Assembly (NCBI RefSeq): GCF_024204645.1
Contig: NZ_CP100351.1
Location: forward strand, 1,736,001-1,800,000
Origin: Desulfomicrobium sp. ZS1
Lineage (GTDB): Bacteria > Desulfobacterota > Desulfovibrionia > Desulfovibrionales > Desulfomicrobiaceae
Length of the DNA: 64,000 nt
Direction: 5' to 3'
The position numbers were made by a program, and so were the translations under genes. Position 1 is the first letter of the stretch; every line of letters starts with the position of its first letter. Of the stretch, positions 44,181 through 53,545 are shown in pieces. Below the pieces are notes generated by a model. It ran no database searches. It had not been told where the DNA came from and saw only the letters and a list, made by a program, of their open reading frames with translations.

Positions 44181-46301
44181 ATGAAAGCCACCGAAGCCAA
44201 GCTGCTCACTTTTTTGCAAAAATCCACGCAGTTCATCATCCCCATCTACCAGCGCACCTACTCTTGGACGGAAAAACAGTGCCGTCAGTTGTGGGATGAC
44301 ATCCTGCGGGCAGGTTCAAACGACACGATAGCCGTGCATTTCATCGGCTCCATAGTCTACATTGAGCAAGGCCTTTCACAGGTCTGCTATCGGGCGCCTC
44401 TGCTGGTGATCGACGGGCAACAGCGCCTTACCACAGTCTCTTTGCTCATTGAGGCCTTGGCCCGCGTTCTTGGTGACAAAGAGCCTGTCCAAGGGTTCTC
44501 GGCCGCCAAACTACGCGACTACTACCTCACAAACCACCTCGAAAATGGCGACAACTTTTTCAAGCTGCTTCTCACGCAGACGGACAACGCTTCGCTCAAG
44601 GCCATTATCAAAAACAGCGAACAGCCTCAGGAGCCGTCCCTTCGCATCACACAGAACTTTGAACTGTTCGCCGATTGGATCAATGGTCTGAAAGGGGATC
44701 TCGTTCCAGTCTGCCAGGGTCTCGCCAAGCTCATGGTCGTGGACATCGCCCTTGCTCGCGACCAGGACAATCCCCAGCTCATTTTTGAGAGCATGAATTC
44801 GACGGGTAAAGAGCTGAGTCAGGCCGACCTGATCCGCAACTACATCCTCATGGGGCTGGAACCAACGCTGCAGACGAGGCTTTACGAAGACTACTGGCGA
44901 CCGATGGAGGTCGAATTCGGCCAGGAGGCCTACGACACGCTGTTCGACGGTTTCATGCGTCATTATCTTACTGTCCGCACCGGCGACATTCCACGCGAAC
45001 GCGAGGTCTATGACGCGTTCAAGGGTTACTCCCTGACCACTCCTGTTCAACAGGCGGGGATCGAAGCCCTGGTCAAAGAAATCCGCACGTTCGCCCGCTA
45101 CTTCTGCGCCATGGCCCTCGGCAAGGAGAAGGAACCCGCGCTCAAGCTCGCTTTCCACGATCTGCGGGAACTCAAAGTGGATGTGTCTTACCCTTTTCTG
45201 CTTGAGTTGTACTCCGACTATGACAACGGCCTGCTGAGCGTGGACGACTTCGTGGCTGCCGTGCGGCTCGTAGAGTCCTACGTGTTCCGCCGCGCCGTCT
45301 GCGCCATTCCCACAAACTCATTGAACAAAACGTTCGCCACGTTCGGCAAGGCACTGAAAAAGAACCGCTACCTCGAAAGCATTAGCGCCCATTTCCTATT
45401 GCTGCCATCATACCGCCGTTTCCCGAAGGACGAAGAGTTTCACCGCGACCTGCAAAACCGTGATCTCTACAATTTCCGCAGCCGCAGCTATTGGCTGCGG
45501 AGGCTGGAGAATCACGGGCGCAAGGAACGCGTGCCTGTGGACGAATATACTATCGAACACATCCTCCCGCAGAACCCGGAACTTTCCGCGCCGTGGCGTG
45601 AGGCGCTCGGGGAAGAGTGGCAACGCGTTCAGCAACAGTGGCTGCATACTCTCGGCAATCTCACGCTCACCGGCTACAATGCCGAGTACAGCGACCGCCC
45701 TTTTGTTGAAAAGCGCGACCGTGAAGGCGGTTTCAAGCAAAGTCCGCTCAAAATGAACGCAGGACTTGGAGATGTCGAAATCTGGAACGAAGCAGCAATT
45801 CAGAAGCGGGCAGATTCCCTTGCCACGCACGCAGTCAAAGTCTGGCAAGCTCCGGTTGTGGATTCAGCGGTCCTGGTGAACTATCGACCGGCCAAAGAGG
45901 CGTCACGGAGCGGGTACACGATTGACGACCATCCGTATCTGACCACGGGCAGTGACATGTACGGCACGATGATTCCTGAATTGTTCGAGGCGTTCCGCAA
46001 ACAGGTACTCGCCCTTGATCCGTGCGTTACGGAGGAGTTTCTTAAACTTTACGTGGCCTACAAGGCAGAGACGAATTTTGTAGATGTGGTGCCGCAGGCT
46101 AAGCGGTTGCGCTTGAGCATCAACCTGCCGTTTGCAGAGATCAATGACCCAAAAGGTTTGTGTCAGGATGTGACAAACCGTGGTCGCTGGGGAAACGGCG
46201 ATGTTGAGATCGGATTGAGTTCACACGAAGAATTGCCGTACATCATGAGCCTGATTCGACAGGCCTACGAAGCCCAGATGGGTAATGGCGGGCAAGCATA
46301 A
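44181..46301 (+). CDS. GmrSD-like DUF262/DUF1524 endonuclease with C-terminal DUF5655
   Basis: The 706-residue protein has DUF262 at the N-terminus (IPIYQRTYSW, HFIGSIVYI and the nucleotide-binding motif VIDGQQRLTT), a DUF1524 HNH-type nuclease domain (YTIEHILPQNP ... HTLGNLTLTGYNAEYS) around residues 450-530, and a C-terminal DUF5655 region. This single-chain GmrS-GmrD layout is known from type IV restriction enzymes that cut modified (for example glucosylated hydroxymethylcytosine) phage DNA. Catalytic His and the QR box are intact. AAGGA precedes ATG 44181. It follows the 5'-nucleotidase by 65 bases. Confidence 0.87.
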   Translation: MKATEAKLLTFLQKSTQFIIPIYQRTYSWTEKQCRQLWDDILRAGSNDTIAVHFIGSIVYIEQGLSQVCYRAPLLVIDGQQRLTTVSLLIEALARVLGDKEPVQGFSAAKLRDYYLTNHLENGDNFFKLLLTQTDNASLKAIIKNSEQPQEPSLRITQNFELFADWINGLKGDLVPVCQGLAKLMVVDIALARDQDNPQLIFESMNSTGKELSQADLIRNYILMGLEPTLQTRLYEDYWRPMEVEFGQEAYDTLFDGFMRHYLTVRTGDIPREREVYDAFKGYSLTTPVQQAGIEALVKEIRTFARYFCAMALGKEKEPALKLAFHDLRELKVDVSYPFLLELYSDYDNGLLSVDDFVAAVRLVESYVFRRAVCAIPTNSLNKTFATFGKALKKNRYLESISAHFLLLPSYRRFPKDEEFHRDLQNRDLYNFRSRSYWLRRLENHGRKERVPVDEYTIEHILPQNPELSAPWREALGEEWQRVQQQWLHTLGNLTLTGYNAEYSDRPFVEKRDREGGFKQSPLKMNAGLGDVEIWNEAAIQKRADSLATHAVKVWQAPVVDSAVLVNYRPAKEASRSGYTIDDHPYLTTGSDMYGTMIPELFEAFRKQVLALDPCVTEEFLKLYVAYKAETNFVDVVPQAKRLRLSINLPFAEINDPKGLCQDVTNRGRWGNGDVEIGLSSHEELPYIMSLIRQAYEAQMGNGGQA

Positions 46302-46391
46302 ACGCTGACATCAAGCCGTATGCGAAAGATGAGTATTCGGGATTGCCCGGAGCTTGTAGAAGGTCATAAAGGGACAGGTAAATTATTCACC

Positions 46392-47066
46392 ATGGGCAAT
46401 CCGAAACTCGCAACGCAGATTCTGGCCAAAAAATACGCCGACAAGGGCGACCCGGACGGCTGGTTCGAGGAGTTCTACGCGCAGGCCGATGGCGAGATCA
46501 AAAAAGTCTACTGGGCAGACCTTGAGCCCAATCCCATGCTGCTTGACTGGGTTGACAGGCATCCCCGGCAGTCAGGCCGCCGTGCGATCGTGGTTGGCTG
46601 CGGTCTTGGCGACGACGCCGAGGCTCTGCGGGAGCGCGGCTACGCGGTTGTCGCTTTTGACATCTCGCCTTCGGCCATCGACATGTGCCGCAGGCGCTAC
46701 CCGGGCAGTTCCGTGGAATACCTCGTCGCCGACCTTTTCGATCATCCCGGGCACTGGCTGCGCGGCTTCGACCTTGTGTACGAATGCAACACCATCCAGA
46801 TCCTCACTGGCCAAAATCGCGCCAGAGCCCTTGGCGCCATCGCGGAGATGGTCGCGCCGGGAGGCGAAATCGTGGTGTCCTGCCGCAGCCGGGAGATCGG
46901 CGACCACTCGCAGACATTCCCCATTGCCCTGGACCGGGGCGAAATCGACGGCTTCGTCCGGGCCGGGCTCATCGAGAAATACTTTTTCGCCTACGACGAC
47001 AATCAAGAGCCACCCGTTCCCCATTTCTTTGCGGTCTACACACGACCGCCCAAAATGAAGGCATAA
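46392..47066 (+). CDS. SAM-dependent methyltransferase, TPMT-like
   Basis: The approximately 224-residue protein has a class I methyltransferase fold: motif I VVGCGLGDDAEALRERGYAV, motif II VAFDISPSAIDMC, and the YLVADLF and FDLVYECNTIQIL blocks, similar to thiopurine S-methyltransferase relatives. It would act on a small molecule rather than DNA; no NPPY or DPPY motif is present. ATG 46392 is the first start consistent with the family, although the ribosome site is weak. It lies alone between the GmrSD-like gene and the PIN-like gene. Confidence 0.8.
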   Translation: MGNPKLATQILAKKYADKGDPDGWFEEFYAQADGEIKKVYWADLEPNPMLLDWVDRHPRQSGRRAIVVGCGLGDDAEALRERGYAVVAFDISPSAIDMCRRRYPGSSVEYLVADLFDHPGHWLRGFDLVYECNTIQILTGQNRARALGAIAEMVAPGGEIVVSCRSREIGDHSQTFPIALDRGEIDGFVRAGLIEKYFFAYDDNQEPPVPHFFAVYTRPPKMKA

Positions 47067-47231
47067 GGGGCGGGTAAATCATTCCAATTTCTGAACAAAC
47101 ACTTGTGTCATACATATCCCGTCCGTTATATCCCCACTGCGTCGTTTACCATGACCAAACTCCGTGAAATCGCCGCTCCTGGCCACACCTGAACACCTCC
47201 GCCCACAGACATGGCCATGAAGGAGGAATGA

Positions 47232-47825
47232 TTGCGCACCAACTTCGTCCTTATCGACTACGAAAACGTCCATCTGGAAGCACTGACCGGCTTGGACGCC
47301 GAACATTTCAAGATTCTCCTTTTCGTCGGAGCCAATCAGACAAAGCTGCCCTTTGAACTCGCGGCTGCCGTGCAGAAACTGGGCAACCGTGCTGAATACG
47401 TGAAGATCTCCGGCAACGGATCCAATGCTCTGGATTTTCATATCGCCTTCTATGTCGGGCAGCTCGCTGCCCAGGATCCAAAGGCCTATTATCACATCAT
47501 TTCCAAGGACAAGGGGTTTGATCCGCTGATCCAGCATCTTCGAAGCAGGAAGATCTCAATCGCGCGTTCCAGTTCCATCGCCGACATCCCCCTGCTCAAG
47601 GCGTCCAATGCCAAGACCGCCACGGAAAAACTCGACGTAATCGTCGCCAATCTCAAACAGCGCAAAACGGGAAAGCCCCGCACCATCAAAACGCTCTCCA
47701 GTACTATCAATTCACTGTTCCAGAAACAGCTCGCTGATGACGAACTCGCGTCGCTTCTGGCTGAAATGCAAGGGAAGGGCTGGATCATCTTCAATGAAAA
47801 CAAGGTTTCTTATGCTCTGGGCTGA
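47232..47825 (+). CDS. PIN-like (NYN-type) domain protein
   Basis: The 197-residue protein begins FVLIDYENVHLEAL, with the aspartate-rich first strand of PIN/NYN nucleases. Further acidic residues are in GSNALDFHIAFYVGQL and HIISKDKGFDPLIQHL, giving a plausible metal site. The C-terminal 70 residues look like a small winged-helix or helical module. The start is a TTG at 47232 behind a strong AGGAGG; an ATG four bases earlier is out of frame. It may be an RNase; the partner and target are unknown. Confidence 0.75.
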   Translation: MRTNFVLIDYENVHLEALTGLDAEHFKILLFVGANQTKLPFELAAAVQKLGNRAEYVKISGNGSNALDFHIAFYVGQLAAQDPKAYYHIISKDKGFDPLIQHLRSRKISIARSSSIADIPLLKASNAKTATEKLDVIVANLKQRKTGKPRTIKTLSSTINSLFQKQLADDELASLLAEMQGKGWIIFNENKVSYALG

Positions 47826-48210
47826 ATCTGGGCAAAGAGCCAGGCACGCATACCTACAAGGACATCATCAGCGAGCGCCTTATCTGTGCTCCGGGGCAAC
47901 TTCGCCATGGCGGACACTGATCCTGGACTATCGCCGGACAAGCCCCTACCCCATGTGCCATTTGCAATGTCCAGATAATCCCAACAGCATGGGACAATCT
48001 CCAAACTTTGGCTGGAAAAATATTGGCAGTCATGCGTATTTCGGAAAGGACGACTTTTGTCATTCTCATCTCATTCCAGCTGGGAAATGACGCCACGCAA
48101 AAACTCAAACGCCGGCCACAAGTCCAACCGCGAATAGTGAACAAGCAACTTGCTTCTCGACATTCTGGGAAAAATCAAATTCCTCTCAACCTTTAATTCG
48201 GAGGCCTCTC
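47826..48210. other. Gene-free stretch between the PIN-like and lipoprotein genes
   Basis: About 385 bases with no credible gene. The open frames here overlap the PIN-like gene out of frame or lack ribosome sites. No hairpin terminator with a T-tract is seen. The last bases carry TTCGGAGG for the lipoprotein gene. Confidence 0.5.
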
Positions 48211-48729
48211 ATGTTCCGCCAGTTCCTTCTTTTCTTCTTCCTCTTCGCCCTAGCCATCAGCACCGGTTGCTCTACAAAATCCCAGTTCAACCAAGTCAGT
48301 GACGCTCAAAACCAATGCCCGCCGTACTTTAGCATCGGAGAAATCAAGGATTCCAGCAACTACTCGCCTGGCAAGAACGATCCAGCCATTGAACCCTCAG
48401 AGATGATGCGTTCCGCTTTGAAAAATGAACTGACCAAAAAAGGATATTTTGCTGAAAAGTCCGAAAATGTCTCCACGATCAATATTGAAATCCTCAACTA
48501 CGCGCCAGGCAACGCTTTTGCCAGATGGCTCTTTCCTGGCGCTGGCGCATCAAAGCTGAAGATCCAAACCGCCCTTGTTGATTGCAAAAATATCGAAATT
48601 GCCAATATTCCCATTGACCGCAGCATTGCGGCAGGCGGTGGCTACACGATTGGAGCATGGGAGTATGTGTTCACAGATGTCGCTGAACGTCTGGTTCAAG
48701 ATTTGGAAAAGAACGTTTTGAAGAAGTAG
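48211..48729 (+). CDS. DUF4410-like lipoprotein
   Basis: The 172-residue protein has a lipoprotein signal peptide with the lipobox AISTGC (Cys20), so it is anchored to a membrane and faces the periplasm. The mature part resembles the DUF4410/YajG-like fold: an acidic region, SALKNELTKKGYF, the beta segment INIEILNYAPGNAFARWLFPG, and GGGYTIGAWEYVFTDVAERLV. GGAGG precedes ATG 48211. It ends near the start of the phosphatase-ADP-ribosylglycohydrolase gene but is probably functionally unrelated. Confidence 0.75.
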   Translation: MFRQFLLFFFLFALAISTGCSTKSQFNQVSDAQNQCPPYFSIGEIKDSSNYSPGKNDPAIEPSEMMRSALKNELTKKGYFAEKSENVSTINIEILNYAPGNAFARWLFPGAGASKLKIQTALVDCKNIEIANIPIDRSIAAGGGYTIGAWEYVFTDVAERLVQDLEKNVLKK

Positions 48730-48758
48730 TGTTCATTGATCAATTGAGAGTTACACTC

Positions 48759-50228
48759 ATGACGCAGACACCAATCGAAAACGCCTATTGGATCATCCCG
48801 GGAAAATTCCTTGCTGGGGAATACCCTCGCACTCTTGAGGAGGAATCCTCGATTTCAAGGATCACGGCGCTGGTGAAGGCTGGTGTCGGGGTGTTCATCG
48901 ACCTGACCACCCCGGCGGACGGCCTCAAGGCCTATCAGGGCATCGTCAACTTGATCGATGGGACGATCGAATGCTGCATGTTTCCGATTCCGGATGTGAG
49001 CGTTCCAGGATCGCGGCAAACGACACGTGATATTCTCGACCTGATCGACAACTCACTGGCCCAGGGCAAAGGGATCTATCTGCACTGCTGGGGTGGCATC
49101 GGGAGAACGGGAACGATTGTCGGGTGCTGGCTTGCCAGGCGTGGCTTTGCCGGAAAAGCTGCCTTGGAAAAGCTGTCCAGCCTGTGGCGATGGTGCCCCA
49201 AATCAAGGTACCGCCAATCCCCGGAAACTGAGGAACAGCGGAACTACATTGTGACCTGGAATGAAGATGCGCCCGATGCTCATCATGACGCCATTCTCTC
49301 CCGCGCCCAGGGCTGCCTCATGGGACAGCTTGCAGGAGATTCCCTGGGGAGCCTGGTGGAATTCAAGTCTGCCGAAGAGATACGCAGCCTTTATCCATCC
49401 GGGCTACGCGAACTTGCCGATGGAGGCACGTGGAACACGCTGGCTGGCCAACCCACAGACGATTCGGAACTGGCCCTCATGCTTGCCCGGTCGTTAGTGG
49501 AGCATGGCAGGTTCGACAGATACAGCGCTCGAAATGCGTACCGATTCTGGTACGACTCGCATCCGTTTGATTGCGGGGCAACCATTGCGGCAGGCCTCAG
49601 GGATCAGCCCAATTTCGAGAGCCAAGCCAACGGAGCGCTCATGCGCGTCAGCCCGCTGGGCATTTTTGGAACGCATCACAGCCTGTGGGATGTTGGCTAC
49701 TGGGCAAAAAAAGACGCCTCCATAACCCATCCGCACCCGGTCTGCTGCGAAGCCAATGCCCTTTTCGCCATGGCCTTGTCCCGAGTCATCCGGAGCGGGT
49801 GTTCCCCTCAGAGTCTCTATGCCGGCATGCTGCTCTGGTCGGAGGAAATGGACGTTCACTCCGCCTTGAAAGGCGCTCTCGCGGATGCAGCCACGTCTCC
49901 ACCCAAAAACTACGGACGCCACCAAGGGTGGGTACTCATCGCCTTCCAGAACGCCATCTGGCAGCTGCTCCATGCCCCAAACCTTGAAGAAAGCGTTGTC
50001 GACACGGTCATGCGCGGCGGCGACACCGACACCAATGCCGCCATTTGCGGCGCTCTTCTTGGGGCCGTGCATGGCCTTGAAGCAGTGCCCGCGCAATGGA
50101 GGGAAAAAGTACTCTCCTGCAGACCTGAACAGCGCGCCGGAGTAGCACACCCCCGCCCCGAAGTTTTCTGGCCTGTGGATGCTTTGGAACTGGCGCAACA
50201 GCTTGTCGGAAATACCGGACAGGCCTGA
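48759..50228 (+). CDS. Fusion of dual-specificity phosphatase and ADP-ribosylglycohydrolase
   Basis: A 489-residue two-domain enzyme. Residues 1-165 are a cysteine phosphatase: HC110-WGGIG-R116-TG is the CX5R loop and Asp79 (PIPDVSVPG) is a candidate general acid. Residues 180-480 are an ADP-ribosylglycohydrolase: RAQGCLMGQLAGDSLG, TDDSE (233-237), NGALMRVSPLG and the metal motif GDTDTNA (421-427). Both active sites look intact. A GAGAG ribosome site favours ATG 48759. It is followed by pnuC and a nadR-like gene, which points to NAD/ADP-ribose metabolism. It might remove a phosphate and ADP-ribose from one substrate in turn. Confidence 0.9.
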   Translation: MTQTPIENAYWIIPGKFLAGEYPRTLEEESSISRITALVKAGVGVFIDLTTPADGLKAYQGIVNLIDGTIECCMFPIPDVSVPGSRQTTRDILDLIDNSLAQGKGIYLHCWGGIGRTGTIVGCWLARRGFAGKAALEKLSSLWRWCPKSRYRQSPETEEQRNYIVTWNEDAPDAHHDAILSRAQGCLMGQLAGDSLGSLVEFKSAEEIRSLYPSGLRELADGGTWNTLAGQPTDDSELALMLARSLVEHGRFDRYSARNAYRFWYDSHPFDCGATIAAGLRDQPNFESQANGALMRVSPLGIFGTHHSLWDVGYWAKKDASITHPHPVCCEANALFAMALSRVIRSGCSPQSLYAGMLLWSEEMDVHSALKGALADAATSPPKNYGRHQGWVLIAFQNAIWQLLHAPNLEESVVDTVMRGGDTDTNAAICGALLGAVHGLEAVPAQWREKVLSCRPEQRAGVAHPRPEVFWPVDALELAQQLVGNTGQA

Positions 50229-50286
50229 CCGCTGGTTCATTGCCGCCCCCTCCCATGATCACAATTCTTAGCGCAAGGATCAAAAT

Positions 50287-50862
50287 ATGACCGGCATCGA
50301 AGCTCTCGCCGTGCTCTTCGGCCTGCTTTGCGTCTGGTTCTGCATCCGGCAGAACATCTGGTGCTGGCCGACCGGCCTCATCCAGGTCACGCTGTACATC
50401 TATATTTTTTATGATGTGAAGTTGTATTCGGACATGATCCTGCAGGTGGTCTTCGTCGTCCTGCAACTCTACGGCTGGTATCACTGGCTGCATGGCGGAC
50501 AAAACCGGAGTTCTTTGCCCCTTTCCCGCCTTGATGCACGAGACCTGATCTTGTGGGTGATTGCCGCGCTGGCGGGAACGGGCGCCTGGGGCTGGACGAT
50601 GACAACACACACTGACGCCTCCGTCCCCTACTGGGACGCGTTCACGACCGTCGCAAGCCTCATTGCCCAATGGCTGATGACCAGAAAGAAGATCGAGTCA
50701 TGGTACTTCTGGATAGCCGTGGATGTGGTCGCCATCGGTGTGTACGCGTATAAATCCCTTCTTCTCACATCGGGTCTTTACCTGGTCTTCCTTATGATGG
50801 CGGCTTCAGGCCTTATTGTCTGGCGAAAGGATTTCACCTCTCAATCGGAGTCGCCGGCATGA
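50287..50862 (+). CDS. pnuC: Nicotinamide riboside transporter PnuC
   Basis: The 191-residue inner-membrane protein has about seven hydrophobic helices. Family blocks seen are the N-terminal [20 protein letters not shown], the [21 protein letters not shown] segment with the signature WxxW, and the C-terminal half-repeat [18 protein letters not shown]. It carries nicotinamide riboside by facilitated diffusion, driven by NadR-type phosphorylation inside. AAGGA precedes ATG 50287 and its stop overlaps the nadR-like start by four bases. Confidence 0.92.
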   Translation: MTGIEALAVLFGLLCVWFCIRQNIWCWPTGLIQVTLYIYIFYDVKLYSDMILQVVFVVLQLYGWYHWLHGGQNRSSLPLSRLDARDLILWVIAALAGTGAWGWTMTTHTDASVPYWDAFTTVASLIAQWLMTRKKIESWYFWIAVDVVAIGVYAYKSLLLTSGLYLVFLMMAASGLIVWRKDFTSQSESPA

Positions 50863-51875
50863 AGACCGGCCTGACCATCGGAAAATTCGCACCGCTGCAC
50901 AAGGGTCACCAGTTTCTGATCGAGCACGCACTGGCGGAAACCGACTACCTGATCGTCATCGTGTACGATTCCCCTGAGGTCACGACGATACCCCTGCCGG
51001 TGCGGGCAGGATGGATCAGAAAGCTCTATCCGTCAGTGGAGGTCATTGAGGCTTGGGACGGCCCGACCATCGTCGGTGACACTCCGGAAATAAGAAAACT
51101 CCATGAGGATTTCCTCCTGAGCATCCTTGCAGGCCGGAAGGTCACGCATTTCTTCTGCAGTGAATTTTACGGGGCTCATGTCAGCAAGGCACTGGGGGCC
51201 ATGGACTGCCGCGTTGATGAAGGCCGCGTTGCCATCCCCATTTCGGCCACAACGATCCGAAACGCGCTCTTTGAAAACCGGCATTTCGTTGTCCCTGAAG
51301 TCTATAGGGATCTCATCACCAAGGTTGTTTTCCTCGGTGCCCCTTCCACGGGCAAGACAACACTCGCCGAATCCTCGGCGCATAACATGGGAACTGTATG
51401 GATGCCTGAGTACGGACGGGAGTACTGGGAAAAACATCAGCAGGATCGCCGCCTGACGCTCAGACAACTCCTGGAAATCGCGCAAACCCATATCCAGCGT
51501 GAGGACGAGAAAACCCTCGAAGCAAACCGCGTCCTTTTTATCGACACCGACGCGACGACAACCTGGAATTTTTCGATTCAATACCACGGCAAGGCCGACC
51601 CAAGACTCACCCAACTCGCGGACAGCACGCTAAGCCGCTACGATCTCTTTTTCCTCTGCGATGACGACATGCCCTATGATGACACGTGGGATCGCTCAGG
51701 TTCTGCGGACAGAACAATCTTTCAAAAACAGATACGCGCAGACCTCATCCGCAGACGCATCCCCTTCTTCACCCTCCGGGGAACACTCGAAGAACGCATG
51801 CGAATCGTGATGCAGATTCTCAAACATTTCGACAAGTATTCTTCGCTGGCAGATAACCTGATTTCGACGCGATAG
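50859..51875 (+). CDS. nadR: NadR-like bifunctional NMN adenylyltransferase / ribosylnicotinamide kinase
   Basis: The 338-residue protein joins a nucleotidyltransferase domain (GKFAPLH14-KGH17, and ISATTIR at 128-134) to a P-loop kinase domain (Walker [10 protein letters not shown] at 160-168, FIDTDATTT further on). It would phosphorylate nicotinamide riboside taken up by PnuC and adenylate NMN to NAD. The N-terminal helix-turn-helix repressor domain of Enterobacteria NadR is absent, so it is enzymatic only. Its start overlaps pnuC (ATGA). Confidence 0.92.
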   Translation: MKTGLTIGKFAPLHKGHQFLIEHALAETDYLIVIVYDSPEVTTIPLPVRAGWIRKLYPSVEVIEAWDGPTIVGDTPEIRKLHEDFLLSILAGRKVTHFFCSEFYGAHVSKALGAMDCRVDEGRVAIPISATTIRNALFENRHFVVPEVYRDLITKVVFLGAPSTGKTTLAESSAHNMGTVWMPEYGREYWEKHQQDRRLTLRQLLEIAQTHIQREDEKTLEANRVLFIDTDATTTWNFSIQYHGKADPRLTQLADSTLSRYDLFFLCDDDMPYDDTWDRSGSADRTIFQKQIRADLIRRRIPFFTLRGTLEERMRIVMQILKHFDKYSSLADNLISTR

Positions 51876-51920
51876 CACTCAGCACAAATTTAACCCAGCT
51901 TGGCGACTGAATAATCTTTT

Positions 51921-52262
51921 TTACCGCAACCCGAACGCAAGTTGATGTGCATAATCAGACGCTTTTGATCGAACCCTAGGCATCTCACGATTTTCAAGCA
52001 ATTCATCCAAAATGTCTAAGTTGACTGGACGTAGTGTTACCTTGCCCCGTGGTTGCGTTGTGACTGGATCATTGATCACAATAGTGGCCTCTCTTGCAGG
52101 CCTGTCCAGGGTTGGATAAAGAATTGCCGTCTCACTCTTTGGGCCAGGATCTTGGCTCAGAGCATATATTGATAACTGATACAACATGTCTCTATTCAGT
52201 GTTTTCTCCCACAGGTTCCGATACTTAGCATCCAACAGCCTCACCATTGTATTTCCTTTGAA
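51921..52262 (-). pseudogene. mcrC: mcrC, 3' fragment (separated by an IS3 element)
   Basis: The last 113 codons of mcrC: FKGNTMVRLLDAKYRNLWEK onward, with the nuclease-domain lysine in LDAKYR and DMLYQLSIYALS. The frame continues exactly from the 5' fragment at 53546-54520 once the insertion and one copy of GAT are removed. Within the element the frame is open for a few codons, but without a proper start this fragment should not be translated on its own. Confidence 0.92.
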
Positions 52263-52354
52263 GATAGAAGTGGCCCAGGAAATTTGCACAAGCCTTTAGG
52301 TGGAAACTCTGCTAGCCCGGACACCTTCAAACGAAATTGATCAGGGAGCAGAGA

Positions 52355-52657
52355 ATGACCAAGCGGACGAGACGGAAGCACTCAGCAGAATTCAAGGCCA
52401 AGGTAGCGTTAGCGGCGATGGCCGGGGACAAGACACTTGCCGAGTTGGCGCAACGTTTTGAGGTGCATCCAAACCAGATTACCGAATGGAAGCGACAGCT
52501 CAGCGAGCGGGCTGCCGATGTCTTTGGCAAGTCCGCCGGGAGTGAGCCACCCGTGGATTTGAAAGTGCTCCATGCCAAGATCGGCCAACTGACGCTGGAG
52601 AACGATTTTTTAGAAAGCGCACTCAGCAAGGTGGGATTGCTGAGCGCAAAGCGATGA
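52355..52657 (+). CDS. IS3-family transposase OrfA
   Basis: The 100-residue helix-turn-helix protein ([40 protein letters not shown]) ends in a leucine-zipper-like segment ([18 protein letters not shown]). It binds the element ends. ATG 52355 has GGGAG upstream. It overlaps orfB by four bases (ATGA), so OrfB may be made by re-initiation or as an OrfAB frameshift fusion. Confidence 0.93.
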   Translation: MTKRTRRKHSAEFKAKVALAAMAGDKTLAELAQRFEVHPNQITEWKRQLSERAADVFGKSAGSEPPVDLKVLHAKIGQLTLENDFLESALSKVGLLSAKR

Positions 52658-53484
52658 TCGACCGCGAGCACGAGGTTTCAATCAAGCGGCAGGCCGAACT
52701 GGTCGGGATAAGTCGCGGTACCGTGTACTATCAGCCTCGGCCTGTGAGTGCCGCCGATTTGGCGCTCATGCGCCGCATTGACGAGCTGCATCTTGAGCAT
52801 CCTTTCATGGGTGCCCGGATGCTTCGGGATCAACTGAATCGCTCAGGCGTCGCTGTTGGGCGTAAGCATGTCGGCTCGTTGATGGCACGCATGGGGATTG
52901 CTGCGCTGTACCGGAAGCCCGGCACCAGCAAGAAGCATCCTGGGCACAAGGTATATCCATATCTGCTAAGAGGACTGCTCATTGAAAGAAGCAATCAGGT
53001 TTGGGCTCTGGATACGACCTACATCCCGATGGCCAAGGGTTTCGTGTATCTGACGGCAGTCGTGGATTGGGTCAGCCGAAAGGTCTTGGCGTCAAAGATA
53101 GCGATCACCCTGGAGGCTTGCCATGCGGTCGATGTGCTTCAGGAAGCCTTTCGCCGCTATGGCACTCCGGAAATCGTGAACACGGATCAAGGGAGTCAGT
53201 TTACGGCGATCGAGTTTGTAACGGCTGTCAAGGACAGGGGTTGCAAGCTGAGCATGGATGGTCGAGGAGCCTGGCGTGACAACGTTTTCGTTGAACGCCT
53301 TTGGAAGTCGGTAAAGTACGAACGGGCTTATCTGCACGCCTACGACACGGTGAGCGATGCCCGGAAGTCGATCATGGAATACATGAATTGGTACAATCAA
53401 AAGCGGCCGCATTCACGGTTGGGCAAGAAAACGCCTGACGAGGCTTACGTCGAACGAATGTCGCCAGTGAGAGTGGCAGTGTAA
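52654..53484 (+). CDS. IS3-family transposase OrfB (DDE integrase)
   Basis: The 276-residue catalytic subunit has an HTH_21 segment ([17 protein letters not shown]) and the rve integrase core with the DDE triad: Asp in [13 protein letters not shown], Asp in VNTDQGSQF and Glu in [14 protein letters not shown]. The C-terminal [15 protein letters not shown] motif is typical. No frameshift or stop is present, so the element may still be active. Confidence 0.95.
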   Translation: MIDREHEVSIKRQAELVGISRGTVYYQPRPVSAADLALMRRIDELHLEHPFMGARMLRDQLNRSGVAVGRKHVGSLMARMGIAALYRKPGTSKKHPGHKVYPYLLRGLLIERSNQVWALDTTYIPMAKGFVYLTAVVDWVSRKVLASKIAITLEACHAVDVLQEAFRRYGTPEIVNTDQGSQFTAIEFVTAVKDRGCKLSMDGRGAWRDNVFVERLWKSVKYERAYLHAYDTVSDARKSIMEYMNWYNQKRPHSRLGKKTPDEAYVERMSPVRVAV

Positions 53485-53545
53485 GAAGAGCGGAGATTCC
53501 ACTTAAGAAACGGGCAAACGTGTTCAAACGAACTGAGCCACTTCT

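Larger units (their letters stand above)
52266..53545. mobile_element. Intact IS3-family insertion sequence, 1280 bp
   Basis: Terminal inverted repeats begin AGAAGTGGC at both ends (left AGAAGTGGCCCAG, right CTGAGCCACTTCT), with a second matching block GGTGGAAACTCTGC / the complement of GCGGAGATTCCAC. A 3-bp direct repeat GAT flanks the element (52263-52265 and 53546-53548), as expected for IS3-family transposition. It carries the usual orfA and orfB with an overlap. It interrupts mcrC and both its genes are complete. Confidence 0.93.

Noticed and set aside
47737-48090. 117-codon forward frame after the PIN-like gene
   Set aside because: It overlaps the PIN-like gene out of frame, has no ribosome site and no similarity.
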